Origin: Paraburkholderia graminis C4D1M
GTDB taxonomy: Bacteria > Pseudomonadota > Gammaproteobacteria > Burkholderiales > Burkholderiaceae
Reading direction: 5' to 3'
DNA length: 62,064 nt
Assembly: GCF_000172415.1 (NCBI RefSeq)
Contig: NZ_ABLD01000028.1
Coordinates: 1 to 62,064, forward strand
The notes beneath the pieces were generated by a model. That model did not search any database. It worked only from the letters and a program-made list of their open reading frames with translations, and was not told the DNA's origin. Position 1 is the first letter of the stretch. Each line of letters begins with the position of its first letter. Below are positions 1-8,079 of this stretch, one piece after another. A program made the position numbers and the translations under genes.

Positions 1-1
1 C

Positions 2-307
2 AAGCCGGGCCGCGTGCATGGTTGCTTACTTGGCAGGCGCAGCGGCGCTCTGCTATGGAGCGCCGCCATCGTTGCTCGCGGTGCAGTGGGCTACGCGGCG
101 CAATTCGGCGCGGACGAAGGCGCCGCGTTACGCATCGGCACAGCGTCTTCGCTGATCGCGTTTGGCGTGTCGTCACCCTGGCGGCTCGTCGTAGCAATTG
201 TTGCGTTGGCAGCCTGCGGAACGCTGGCGGCGCTCGCCGCGAGCCGCGCGCAAACCCGCCTTGCCGCGCATGCCCGCGCGCTGCACAACGCCGGAGACAC
301 ACGATGA
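2..307 (+). CDS. ABC transporter permease, 3' end only (branched-chain amino acid type)
   Basis: This is the C-terminal part of a gene that begins before the window. The reading frame from base 2 runs to a TGA at 305-307 that overlaps the ATG of the next ATP-binding gene (ATGA), the usual arrangement in a Liv-type operon. The last 60 residues contain a hydrophobic stretch (AFGVSSPWRLVVAIVALAAC, then GTLAALAAS) followed by a short basic tail, which suits the final membrane segment of an inner-membrane permease. The membrane-permease call rests mainly on the two ATPase genes downstream. The first 100 bases also look membrane-like in another frame, so the exact frame at the window edge is uncertain. 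Confidence 0.55.
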   Translation, partial: KPGRVHGCLLGRRSGALLWSAAIVARGAVGYAAQFGADEGAALRIGTASSLIAFGVSSPWRLVVAIVALAACGTLAALAASRAQTRLAAHARALHNAGDTR

Positions 308-1056
308 TCCCGGCACTCGCGCTCTATGGCGTCACAAAACGCTTCGGCTCCACGCAGATTCTGCGCGGCGTGAATCTCGCGATCGAACCAGGTGAACGTC
401 ACGCGTTGATCGGCCCGAATGGCGCGGGCAAGTCCACGCTCTTCAATCTGATTGCCGGTGGCGCGCGTCCCAACGCGGGACGCATCGACCTGTTCGGCGC
501 GGAGATCACGCGGCTCGCGCCGGCGGCGATCGCGCGGCGCGGACTCGCGCGCAGTTTTCAGAGCACGAGTGTGTTCGCGCGCCTGACCGTATTCGACAAC
601 CTCCGCTGCGCCGCGCTGCTCGCCGAGCGCGACCGCTTGCGCTGGTGGCAGCGTTTCGCGGGTTCATCCACGGTCGATGCGCGCGCCTCGCAGGTGCTGC
701 ACGCGGTCGGCCTCGGCGCACGCGCGCATGTGCAGGCCGCGACGCTCAGTTATGCCGAGCAGCGCGCGCTCGATCTCGGCATTGCGCTCGCGGGCGGCGC
801 CCATACCTTGCTGCTCGACGAGCCGACCGCCGGCATGAATCGCGCGGAGGCGGCGCGCGCGATCGAACTGATTCGCGAGACCACCGCGGGCCGCACGCTG
901 CTAATGGTCGAGCACGACATGGACGCGGTGTTCGCCATCGCCGATCGAATTTCAGTACTTGTACAAGGGCGCATTATCGCGACCGGCACGCCCGCGGCGA
1001 TTCGCGCGGATGCCGCGGTGCGCGCCGCGTATCTCGGCGAAGGTTTCGACGCATGA
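304..1056 (+). CDS. ABC transporter ATP-binding protein, LivG-like
   Basis: A 250-residue ATPase that would power uptake of branched-chain amino acids or a similar substrate at the inner face of the cytoplasmic membrane. The Walker A motif GPNGAGKST is near residue 37, the Q-loop region is RSFQSTSVF, Walker B is LLLDEPTAGMN, and the switch histidine lies in VEHDM. The short insertion before the signature and the C-terminal AYLGEGF are typical of LivG. The ABC signature reads LSYAEQRAL, where most LivG proteins have SYGEQ or SYGQQ, so the conserved glycine is an alanine. The start at 304 overlaps the permease stop and the stop overlaps the next start, implying translational coupling. The substrate is unknown. 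Confidence 0.85.
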   Translation: MIPALALYGVTKRFGSTQILRGVNLAIEPGERHALIGPNGAGKSTLFNLIAGGARPNAGRIDLFGAEITRLAPAAIARRGLARSFQSTSVFARLTVFDNLRCAALLAERDRLRWWQRFAGSSTVDARASQVLHAVGLGARAHVQAATLSYAEQRALDLGIALAGGAHTLLLDEPTAGMNRAEAARAIELIRETTAGRTLLMVEHDMDAVFAIADRISVLVQGRIIATGTPAAIRADAAVRAAYLGEGFDA

Positions 1057-1775
1057 CGCCCTTGCTCGACATTCGCGGACTCAACGCATGGTACGGTCCG
1101 AGCCAGGCATTGCATGGCGTGAACCTGCGGATCGGCGCGGGCGAAGTGCTCGCGCTCGTCGGCCGCAACGGCTCGGGACGCTCGACGCTCGCGCGGGCGC
1201 TCATGGGCCTCGTGCAGTGCGACGGCGAATTGCGCTTTAGAGACCGCTCGCTTGCCGGGCTGCGTACGTTTGAAATCGCGCGGCTCGGTATCGGCTATGT
1301 GCCGGAGCATCGTGACGTGTTTCCGACGTTGAGCGTCGGCGAAAATCTCGAACTGGGGGTTGGGCCGGGCAATAGTGCAAATCGCGGACGCGCGCCGCGC
1401 TTTTCCATCGACGATGCGTATGCGCTTTTCCCCGTCTTGCGCGAGCGCAGGCGCACGCGTGCGGGCGCGCTGTCGGGCGGCGAGCAGCAGATGCTGACGC
1501 TCGCGCGTGCGCTGCTCGGCGATCCCGATCTACTCATAATCGACGAACCCGGCGAGGGTCTTGCGAGCCTCGTCATGCAGCAGGTCGCGCAATGTCTGCG
1601 CGTGCTGCGCGAGCGCGGCATGGCGATGCTGCTGATCGAACAGCGCCTCGTGATCGCGCGGGACATTGCGAGCCGCGTCGCCGTGATGGGTCACGGCGAA
1701 ATCGTGTTCGACGGCGAACTCGATGCTTTCGTGCAGCGCACCGACGTGATGCGCGAATGGCTCGGTGTCGGTTGA
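1053..1775 (+). CDS. ABC transporter ATP-binding protein, LivF-like, with Arg in Walker A
   Basis: A 240-residue second ATPase of the same importer, overlapping its partner by ATGA. It has the LivF hallmarks: GYVPEHRDVFPTLSVGENL around the Q-loop, signature LSGGEQQML, Walker B LLIIDEPGEGLAS, and a glutamine in place of the switch histidine (LLIEQRL). The oddity is Walker A, which reads GRNGSGRST. The P-loop lysine that contacts ATP phosphates is replaced by arginine (codon CGC at 1180-1182). The frame is intact and otherwise well conserved, so this does not look like decay. Whether this subunit still hydrolyses ATP is an open question. No terminator is obvious after it. Confidence 0.85.
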   Translation: MTPLLDIRGLNAWYGPSQALHGVNLRIGAGEVLALVGRNGSGRSTLARALMGLVQCDGELRFRDRSLAGLRTFEIARLGIGYVPEHRDVFPTLSVGENLELGVGPGNSANRGRAPRFSIDDAYALFPVLRERRRTRAGALSGGEQQMLTLARALLGDPDLLIIDEPGEGLASLVMQQVAQCLRVLRERGMAMLLIEQRLVIARDIASRVAVMGHGEIVFDGELDAFVQRTDVMREWLGVG

Positions 1776-1816
1776 AGCGCGCGCCGTGCCGCGTTGAAAA
1801 AAACCGCGGTGCGATT

Positions 1817-1900
1817 AGCGTTTGAATTCGCATCGTCGATAGTCCGCTCAGGTCCGGCGCGCAAGGCATTGCGCTGACCGATCGCGGCGATTCAAACGCT
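1817..1900. repeat. 11-bp inverted repeat in the gap between livF-like and the lipoprotein gene
   Basis: AGCGTTTGAAT at 1817-1827 is repeated as its exact reverse complement ATTCAAACGCT at 1890-1900. The 62-base spacing is too long for a simple terminator and no T-run follows. The pair lies in the 270-base gap before the lipoprotein gene and could be a paired regulator site or a long-range RNA fold in its leader. No other feature is evident in the gap. Confidence 0.4.
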
Positions 1901-2045
1901 TGATCGTTTGGTGAGCGTCCTCCAGAAATCTTGTCGGCAGCGCGCGGACAAATAAAGACAATCATTGCAGGCCGCGCGGCGTCGGCGCGCGCAATTTGCG
2001 CGTCGAAATGCGTCGAAATGCGTCGCCGCTTCAGGAGGAGACATC

Positions 2046-4310
2046 ATGAAAAACATACGCACGGCACGCGAGCATGACTGGCGCGCGCCGCTTCTCGCAA
2101 GCATCGCGCTGCTCGCCGCGGCGCTTTCCATGTCCGCATGCGCCGACGCGAATTCGACAACCGCAAACACTGCGCCTTCCGCGGACATGCAAAACGCAAC
2201 CGCAAGCCCAAGCGCAACCGCAAGCGCGCCGCACGCGCAGCCCGCTTCATCCCCACGCCCCGCAATCGAAGCCGCCAAGGCCCGACAACTCGCGTTAGAG
2301 CAAAGCATCGCGGCGCGCGTGCCCACGGCGAGCGGCATGAGCATCAAGCGCAGCCGCGCGCTCACGCTGCGCGACTCGGGCATCGACGGCTCGCTGATGT
2401 TCGCGCGCGATGTCGACTTTCGCGTGACCGGCGACATCGGCTTCATGATTCGCGACATGGCGGCAACACTTGTGCCGACGCACGCCGGCGAGCCCATCGT
2501 TTTCGACGATCCGACGAGCGTGACGATCGACGTGCATCGCGGCGAAGTCACGCTCGACAGCGCAAAGCTCACGGCGATCTTCGACCGTTATCTGTTCCAG
2601 TACCAAGGCTCGCCGCTGCGCAATATGCGCGTGGTGCCGCAAGACGGCGGCAGCTTGCGCATAACCGGCGAGATGCATCGCGATACGTGGGTGCCGATCG
2701 TGCTGTCCGGATCGCTTGCGATGCGCGGCGCGGACGAACTCGTGTTCCATGCCGATCACGTCGAAGTCGCGGGCGTGGCCGCCGACCGGTTGATGCAGGC
2801 CGCGCATGTGAAGATGGCCGATCTGCTGAAAGTCGATACGCCGATTGCGCGGCTCGACGGCGACGACGTCGTGATGCAGGTCGCGAAGCTCATGCCGCCG
2901 CCCGCGCTGCGCATGCGCATCACGCGCATCGACACGAGCGCGGCGGGCGTGCGCTTCACGCTGGACGACGGCACGCTGCCCAACATCGACTGGCCCGCGA
3001 ACATGCCCGCGCGCGGCATGCTGGTGCAAGGCGGCGACGTGAAGTTCATGCGCTCGATGCCGATGAATATCGACATGGCGCTGACGCCCATCGATAGAAG
3101 CGCGCCGTTCGTGCTCGATCTGTACCACTATCGCGAGCAGATGGCCGCCGGCTATTTCACTTTCGACGAAGCCGGCGCGCTCGACGTGCATCTGCCTTCA
3201 TACGCGACGCTCGCGAGCGCGGCAAAAGAGCCGCCGCTGCGGATCGGCATCGGCATCGGCAGCGCGAGTGCGCGCTTTAACGACAGCCTGATTCGCGCGC
3301 AGCAGGCGTCGCTGGCGCAGGCGCGGCTCGTGTGGCAACGTGCGCCGCAGAGTGTGCAACGCGCATCGGCCGCGCATGCGATGCCTGTCAGTCTGCGCAC
3401 GGGGTTGTCTCGCGGCAGCCGGGACGCTGCAACGCTCACACCCAACGACGAGCGTCGTTCGACAGGTCCCACCCCGCTGATTCACGTCGAAAACGTCGAC
3501 TTCTACGTGGCCGGGCGCATCGGCTTTCACGTGCGTTCGCTCGACGCGCAGATGGTCCCGAAGACGCCTGGCCAACCGGTCGATCTCGACAATCCCGATC
3601 AGTACGACATACGCATCATCGGCGGCGAAGTAGTCGAACCCTGGCCGGCGATGGCCGCGCTATTCAACGATTATCTGCTCGATTACGAGCCGCGCTCGCT
3701 CAACGATCTGCAACTGAAACCGGTCGACGGCAAGCTCGAAGTCACGGGCGGCATCAAGTTGTGGAATCACTTTCCCGGCGTATGGCTGCCGACGACGATG
3801 AGCGGCACAATCGTCGCGCGAGACGAGCGGCATCTCGTGTACGAGCCGGCGTCGGTGAAGGTGCTTGGCGTGCCGCAGGCGGGACTGCTGCGCGCGCTCG
3901 ACATTCCGCTTGCGTCGTTGACGCCGTTCACGCGCAAGGGCGTCGCGCTCGAAGGCAACCAGCTCGTGTTCGATCAGTACACCGTGTTTCCACCGCCGGT
4001 CTTGCAAGGGCGTCTTGCAAGCGCCACGGTCACGGACGAGGGCCTCGTGCTGAAGTTCAAACGCGAACCCGGCATTGCCGTCGCGCGGCCGCCTGTCAAC
4101 GCGGCGAAGAGCTACGTATGGATCGAATCGGGCGACGTGAAGATGTTCAACTCGCTCGTCACGAACGCGCGAACTTTCATCAGCGACAGCTCGAACCCCG
4201 GCGTGATGAAGTTCGATTTATACGGCTATCGCAGGGACGTTTCGAAGGGCACGGTAAAAATGGGCACCGACGGCGCGCTCGGCGTGGATCTCGCCGCGCG
4301 AGGCAAATAA
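2046..4310 (+). CDS. Uncharacterised lipoprotein with two homologous halves
   Basis: A 754-residue secreted protein of unknown function. The ATG at 2046 follows a GGAGG ribosome site and begins a signal peptide with a basic start, a hydrophobic core and a lipobox-like end (LSMSAC), so it is probably lipid-anchored in the envelope. A low-complexity Ser/Thr/Ala/Pro linker follows. The rest is two copies of one domain, at about residues 120-385 and 480-754. Both contain VDF-V-G-IGF, a VP-(T/K)-PG or AG-P motif, GEV, YL--Y, TG, SG, GV, PPP-L, GGDVKF or SGDVKM, a DLY-YR motif and a GAL-V ending. The repeated beta-rich pattern suggests a lipid- or ligand-binding fold, but that is a guess. I recognise no named family. 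It is convergent with iolB. Confidence 0.85.
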   Translation: MKNIRTAREHDWRAPLLASIALLAAALSMSACADANSTTANTAPSADMQNATASPSATASAPHAQPASSPRPAIEAAKARQLALEQSIAARVPTASGMSIKRSRALTLRDSGIDGSLMFARDVDFRVTGDIGFMIRDMAATLVPTHAGEPIVFDDPTSVTIDVHRGEVTLDSAKLTAIFDRYLFQYQGSPLRNMRVVPQDGGSLRITGEMHRDTWVPIVLSGSLAMRGADELVFHADHVEVAGVAADRLMQAAHVKMADLLKVDTPIARLDGDDVVMQVAKLMPPPALRMRITRIDTSAAGVRFTLDDGTLPNIDWPANMPARGMLVQGGDVKFMRSMPMNIDMALTPIDRSAPFVLDLYHYREQMAAGYFTFDEAGALDVHLPSYATLASAAKEPPLRIGIGIGSASARFNDSLIRAQQASLAQARLVWQRAPQSVQRASAAHAMPVSLRTGLSRGSRDAATLTPNDERRSTGPTPLIHVENVDFYVAGRIGFHVRSLDAQMVPKTPGQPVDLDNPDQYDIRIIGGEVVEPWPAMAALFNDYLLDYEPRSLNDLQLKPVDGKLEVTGGIKLWNHFPGVWLPTTMSGTIVARDERHLVYEPASVKVLGVPQAGLLRALDIPLASLTPFTRKGVALEGNQLVFDQYTVFPPPVLQGRLASATVTDEGLVLKFKREPGIAVARPPVNAAKSYVWIESGDVKMFNSLVTNARTFISDSSNPGVMKFDLYGYRRDVSKGTVKMGTDGALGVDLAARGK

Positions 4311-4346
4311 GAGCGCGCCTGCCTCGCGCGAAGCCTGCCGCACGAT

Positions 4347-5147
4347 TCAATCTTCCTTGTTGACGATCCACTCGTGCGCCGGATCGTTACGGAAATGCCA
4401 CGTCCGCTGCGCGCCCGCCATCACGTTCAGATAGTACGAGTCGTAGCCATACGGCACGACGACCGGATGATAGCCGCGCGGCACCATCACGACGTCGTGA
4501 TTCTCGACCGCCATCGATTCGTCGATGTCGCGCATATCTGTGTACACGCGCTGAAACGCAAAACCCTGCGGCGGATTCAGCCGATGGTAGTACGTCTCCT
4601 CGAGCGAACTCTCGTGCGGCACGTTGTCGGTGTCGTGCTTGTGCGGCGGATAGCTCGACGCGTGGCCGCCCGGCGTTCTCACCTCGACCACCAGCAGCGA
4701 CTCGGCGGGTTCGGTCTGCGGAAGAATATCGCAGACGTAACGCGTATTGAGGCTTTTGCCGCGCGTGGAGCGTTTCATCGAAGACGGCTCGATCAGGCGC
4801 GCGGGCAACTCGCCTTTTGCAGGCGCGCTCGCCACGCCGATCTCCGCATCGCGGCATGCACGCACGGCGGCGCGCACGCCTGGCGGCAAATACACCGCAT
4901 AGGGCGCGGCATCTTCGAACACGCTGTCGCGCGAACCGAGCGAACTCCACTTCGCGTGCTGCGTTTCGATGTCGACCGCGCCCGTAAGCACGACGATGCA
5001 CACTTCGCGCGACGGCTCGAACACATGCACGACTTCACTCGTGCCGAGACGATAAGCGGCGAAGCCGACATAGCGCCAGCACGCCGACTGAGGTGTCACT
5101 CGCGCGATTGTCTGGCCTTCGCGCTCGGCCTTCACTAACAGACTCAT
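4347..5147 (-). CDS. iolB: 5-deoxy-glucuronate isomerase
   Basis: Converts 5-deoxy-D-glucuronate to 5-keto-2-deoxy-D-gluconate (2-deoxy-5-keto-D-gluconate), the fourth step of myo-inositol breakdown in the cytoplasm. The 266-residue protein is a bicupin. The metal-binding cupin motif is visible as YPPHKHD followed by SSLEETYYHRL and later a MVPRGYHPV segment. The ATG at 5147 follows AGGAGG and overlaps the iolE stop as ATGA. Upstream extension of the frame is possible but lacks a ribosome site and runs into iolE. It is the last gene of the minus-strand iol operon. Its length matches the family. Confidence 0.95.
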   Translation of the reverse strand: MSLLVKAEREGQTIARVTPQSACWRYVGFAAYRLGTSEVVHVFEPSREVCIVVLTGAVDIETQHAKWSSLGSRDSVFEDAAPYAVYLPPGVRAAVRACRDAEIGVASAPAKGELPARLIEPSSMKRSTRGKSLNTRYVCDILPQTEPAESLLVVEVRTPGGHASSYPPHKHDTDNVPHESSLEETYYHRLNPPQGFAFQRVYTDMRDIDESMAVENHDVVMVPRGYHPVVVPYGYDSYYLNVMAGAQRTWHFRNDPAHEWIVNKED

Positions 5148-6055
5148 GCTGCCTCCTGCGTGTCGAGCGGCGCATCGACCAATGCACGCAATGTATTGAA
5201 GCCTTTTTGCGCGTACTCGAACGACGGCGCGACGACCGGGTCCTGTTCTGCTTCGACCACCAGCCAGCCGCAATAGCCGTGCCGCTTCAGACGCGCGATG
5301 ATCGACGGAAAATCGACGGCGCCGTCGCCGGGCACCGTGAACGCGCCCGCGATCACCGCATCGAGAAAACTCCAGTTGCGATTGCGCGCGAGCTTCATCA
5401 CGGTGGGGCGCACATCCTTGCAGTGCACATGGCAAACGCGGCCGATGTGCTTGTCGAGCACGGCGAGCGGATCGCCGCCTGCAAACGTGATGTGTCCCGC
5501 GTCGAACAGCAGGCCGACTGCGTCGCTCGTGCGCGACATCAACTGGTCGACGTCGGCGGGCGTTTCGACGTACGCGCCCATGTGATGATGGTAAGCAAGC
5601 CGCACGCCGCGGCTTAGCGTATAGCGTGCGAATTCATCGACGCGCGCGGCATATGCGGCCCATTGCGCGTCGCCGAAAAAACGCGGCCTCTGATACAGCG
5701 GCTTCGGCGCGCCCTGAATCGAATCGGCCACTTCGCCATACACCATGACGGTCGCGCCATTTTGCGCAAGCAGGTCGAGATGCGGGCCGACCGCCGCGAT
5801 TTCCTCTTCGACGCTGCCGCGCGCGAGACGCCCCGAATACCATCCCGACACCAGCGCGAGATCGTATTGCGCGAGCAGCGTCTTCAATGCCTGCGGTTCG
5901 CGCGGGAATTTGTTGCCGAGTTCGAAGCCCTGATAGCCGATCTGCCGGCCTTCGGTCAGCGCGACCTCGAGCGGCGTTTCGCCGCCGAGCGAGGGCAGGT
6001 CGTCGTTCATCCACGACAACGGATTGATGCCGATGCGTACGTTGAAAGCTGTCAT
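5144..6055 (-). CDS. iolE: Myo-inosose-2 dehydratase
   Basis: Dehydrates 2-keto-myo-inositol to 3D-(3,5/4)-trihydroxycyclohexane-1,2-dione. The 303-residue protein is a xylose-isomerase-like TIM barrel. It begins with the family's IGINPLSWMNDDLP segment and carries likely metal ligands in YHHHMG, DAGHI, HCKD and EAEQDP. The start at 6055 (MTAFNVRIG) overlaps the iolD stop, and its stop overlaps the iolB start, so translation is probably coupled through the operon. Confidence 0.95.
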   Translation of the reverse strand: MTAFNVRIGINPLSWMNDDLPSLGGETPLEVALTEGRQIGYQGFELGNKFPREPQALKTLLAQYDLALVSGWYSGRLARGSVEEEIAAVGPHLDLLAQNGATVMVYGEVADSIQGAPKPLYQRPRFFGDAQWAAYAARVDEFARYTLSRGVRLAYHHHMGAYVETPADVDQLMSRTSDAVGLLFDAGHITFAGGDPLAVLDKHIGRVCHVHCKDVRPTVMKLARNRNWSFLDAVIAGAFTVPGDGAVDFPSIIARLKRHGYCGWLVVEAEQDPVVAPSFEYAQKGFNTLRALVDAPLDTQEAA

Positions 6056-8079
6056 GCGAGCGATCCTCGGTCGTTGACGTCGTTGTCCGTTTCGCTGCTG
6101 TGCTCTGCAACGCCGGATGGTTTTCCGCGTGCCGCAATCTGCGCATCGTAATTCGCTCGCGCGTCGCGCACGCTTGCCCGCGACGATACTTCGGGCACCG
6201 CGACTTCCCACCACCAGCCGCCGTCGGTCGTCGTGCGAGCCGGGTCGGTGTCGATGCTAATGACGTATGTGCGATCCGCGGCGCGCGCACGTTGCAGCGC
6301 GGCTTCGAGTTCCGCGACGTTCGCCGCATGCTCGGCATGCGCGCCGAGCGCACGCGCATGCGCGGCGAAGTCGATGCGCGGCGCGCCAAGCGGCCCCTGC
6401 TTGCAGTCGTCGAGCAGGTTGTTGAACGGCGCACCGCCGCATGCCTGCTGCAGGCGATTGATGCAGCCGTAGCCGCGATTGTCGAGCACCACGACAATCA
6501 GTTTCGCGCCGAGCATCACGGAAGTCGCGATCTCGCTGTTCATCATCAGATAGCTGCCGTCGCCGACCATCACGATCACTTCGCGCTCGGGACGCGCGAG
6601 CTTCGCACCGAGCCCGCCGGCGATTTCATAGCCCATGCACGAGTAGCCGTATTCGACGTGATACGCGCCCGGCGTCGCCGCGCGCCACAGCTTGTGCAAT
6701 TCGGCGGGCAAGGTGCCCGCCGCGCATACGACGATGTCGTTGGCCGGCGAGTTCGCGCTCGAACGCTGCACGGCGCCGATCACATCGCCCTCGTAAGGCA
6801 GCACGGCGTCGCGCTGCGGCGCGTGCGTGAGCGTATGTACGGTGTCGCGCCAGCTTGCCGCGAGCTGCTGCGCGCGAGCGGTCCACGCGCGGTCCGCATG
6901 CCAGTCTTGCAGGCGTGAGCCAGGCCCATCGAGCGCATCGAGCGCATCGAGTGCGAGACGCGCGTCCGCTTCCACCACTTGCGCGCGATGCTTGAGGCCG
7001 TCGAATGCATTCGCATTGATGCCGATCACGTCCGCCTGCGTGAAGAGCGTGTTCGAGCCGGTCGTGAAGTCCTGCAAACGCGTGCCGAGCGCGAGCACAC
7101 AGTCGGCGTCGCGCGCGAGTGCGTTCGCGGCGGGCGAGCCGGTCACGCCGAGCGCGCCAACGTTCAATGGATCGTCCCATGCGAGCGAACCCTTGCCCGC
7201 CTGCGTCTCCGCAACCGGAATGCCGTGCGCGGCCGCAAACCGTTGCAGCGCGTCAGTCGCGCGGCCGTACAGCACGCCGCCGCCCGCGACGATCAGCGGC
7301 CTCTGCGCGCGCCGCAAGCGCTCGATTGCCCGCTCGATTTCATCGACGCGCGGCGCCGGCGCATAAAACGTCACGACGCGCGGCGCGAAGAAACCGGCGG
7401 GGAAGTCCCACGCCTGCGCCTGAACATCTTGCGGCAAGGCGAGCGTGACGGGCCCGCAGGACGCGGCGTCGGTGAGCACGCGCAGCGCGCGCGGCAACGC
7501 ACTCAACAATTGCGCCGGATGCACGATGCGATCGAAGTAACGCGACACGGGTTTGAACGCATCGTTGGCGGACACGCCACCGTCGTGGAAGTCTTCGACC
7601 TGCTGCAAAACCGGGTCCGGCGCGCGCGACACGAAAATGTCGCCCGGCAACAGCAGCACCGGCAAACGGTTCACATGCGCGAGCGCCGCGGCAGTGAGCA
7701 GATTCGTCGCGCCCGGTCCGATCGAAGTCGTGACCGCCATCATGCGGCGGCGGAAATGCACCTTCGCGTACGCAATCGCGCTATGCGCCATCGCCTGTTC
7801 GTTATGCGCGCGCAGCGTGGGCAATTCGTCGCGATGCTGATACAACGCCTCGCCCATGCCCGCGACGTTGCCGTGACCGAAGATCGCGAACACGCCGCCA
7901 AAGAGCGGCTCGGTGCCGAGACCGTCTTCGGTCGCGACGCGTTGCGCGGCGAGATAACGCACGAGCGCTTGCGCGGTGGTCAGGCGAATCGTGCCTTCCC
8001 GCACCGCGCCGCCCACGGATGCCGCGTGGCCGTGCTCATGTTCCTGCTCGCGTTTGTGATCCATCATGCGCTGATTCAT
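6052..8079 (-). CDS. iolD: 3D-(3,5/4)-trihydroxycyclohexane-1,2-dione hydrolase (ThDP-dependent)
   Basis: Ring-opening step of inositol catabolism, giving 5-deoxy-D-glucuronate. At 675 residues it is a thiamine-diphosphate enzyme of the acetolactate-synthase superfamily. The N-terminal domain has GTEPLFGGVFAIFGHGNVAG, the middle domain a GGGVLYGRATDAL segment, and the C-terminal domain the ThDP/Mg motif VMVGDGSYLMMNSEI ending near LDNRGYGCIN. It has a His-rich N-terminus (HKREQEHEHGHA). It overlaps iolC upstream and iolE downstream by four bases each. Slightly longer than the usual 610-650 residues because of the N-terminal extension, so a later start cannot be ruled out. Confidence 0.95.
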   Translation of the reverse strand: MNQRMMDHKREQEHEHGHAASVGGAVREGTIRLTTAQALVRYLAAQRVATEDGLGTEPLFGGVFAIFGHGNVAGMGEALYQHRDELPTLRAHNEQAMAHSAIAYAKVHFRRRMMAVTTSIGPGATNLLTAAALAHVNRLPVLLLPGDIFVSRAPDPVLQQVEDFHDGGVSANDAFKPVSRYFDRIVHPAQLLSALPRALRVLTDAASCGPVTLALPQDVQAQAWDFPAGFFAPRVVTFYAPAPRVDEIERAIERLRRAQRPLIVAGGGVLYGRATDALQRFAAAHGIPVAETQAGKGSLAWDDPLNVGALGVTGSPAANALARDADCVLALGTRLQDFTTGSNTLFTQADVIGINANAFDGLKHRAQVVEADARLALDALDALDGPGSRLQDWHADRAWTARAQQLAASWRDTVHTLTHAPQRDAVLPYEGDVIGAVQRSSANSPANDIVVCAAGTLPAELHKLWRAATPGAYHVEYGYSCMGYEIAGGLGAKLARPEREVIVMVGDGSYLMMNSEIATSVMLGAKLIVVVLDNRGYGCINRLQQACGGAPFNNLLDDCKQGPLGAPRIDFAAHARALGAHAEHAANVAELEAALQRARAADRTYVISIDTDPARTTTDGGWWWEVAVPEVSSRASVRDARANYDAQIAARGKPSGVAEHSSETDNDVNDRGSLA

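Noticed and set aside
1785..1815. A-run after livF resembling a terminator
   Set aside because: The bases around the seven As (CCGCG and CCGCGG) do not form a hairpin followed by Ts on the plus strand.
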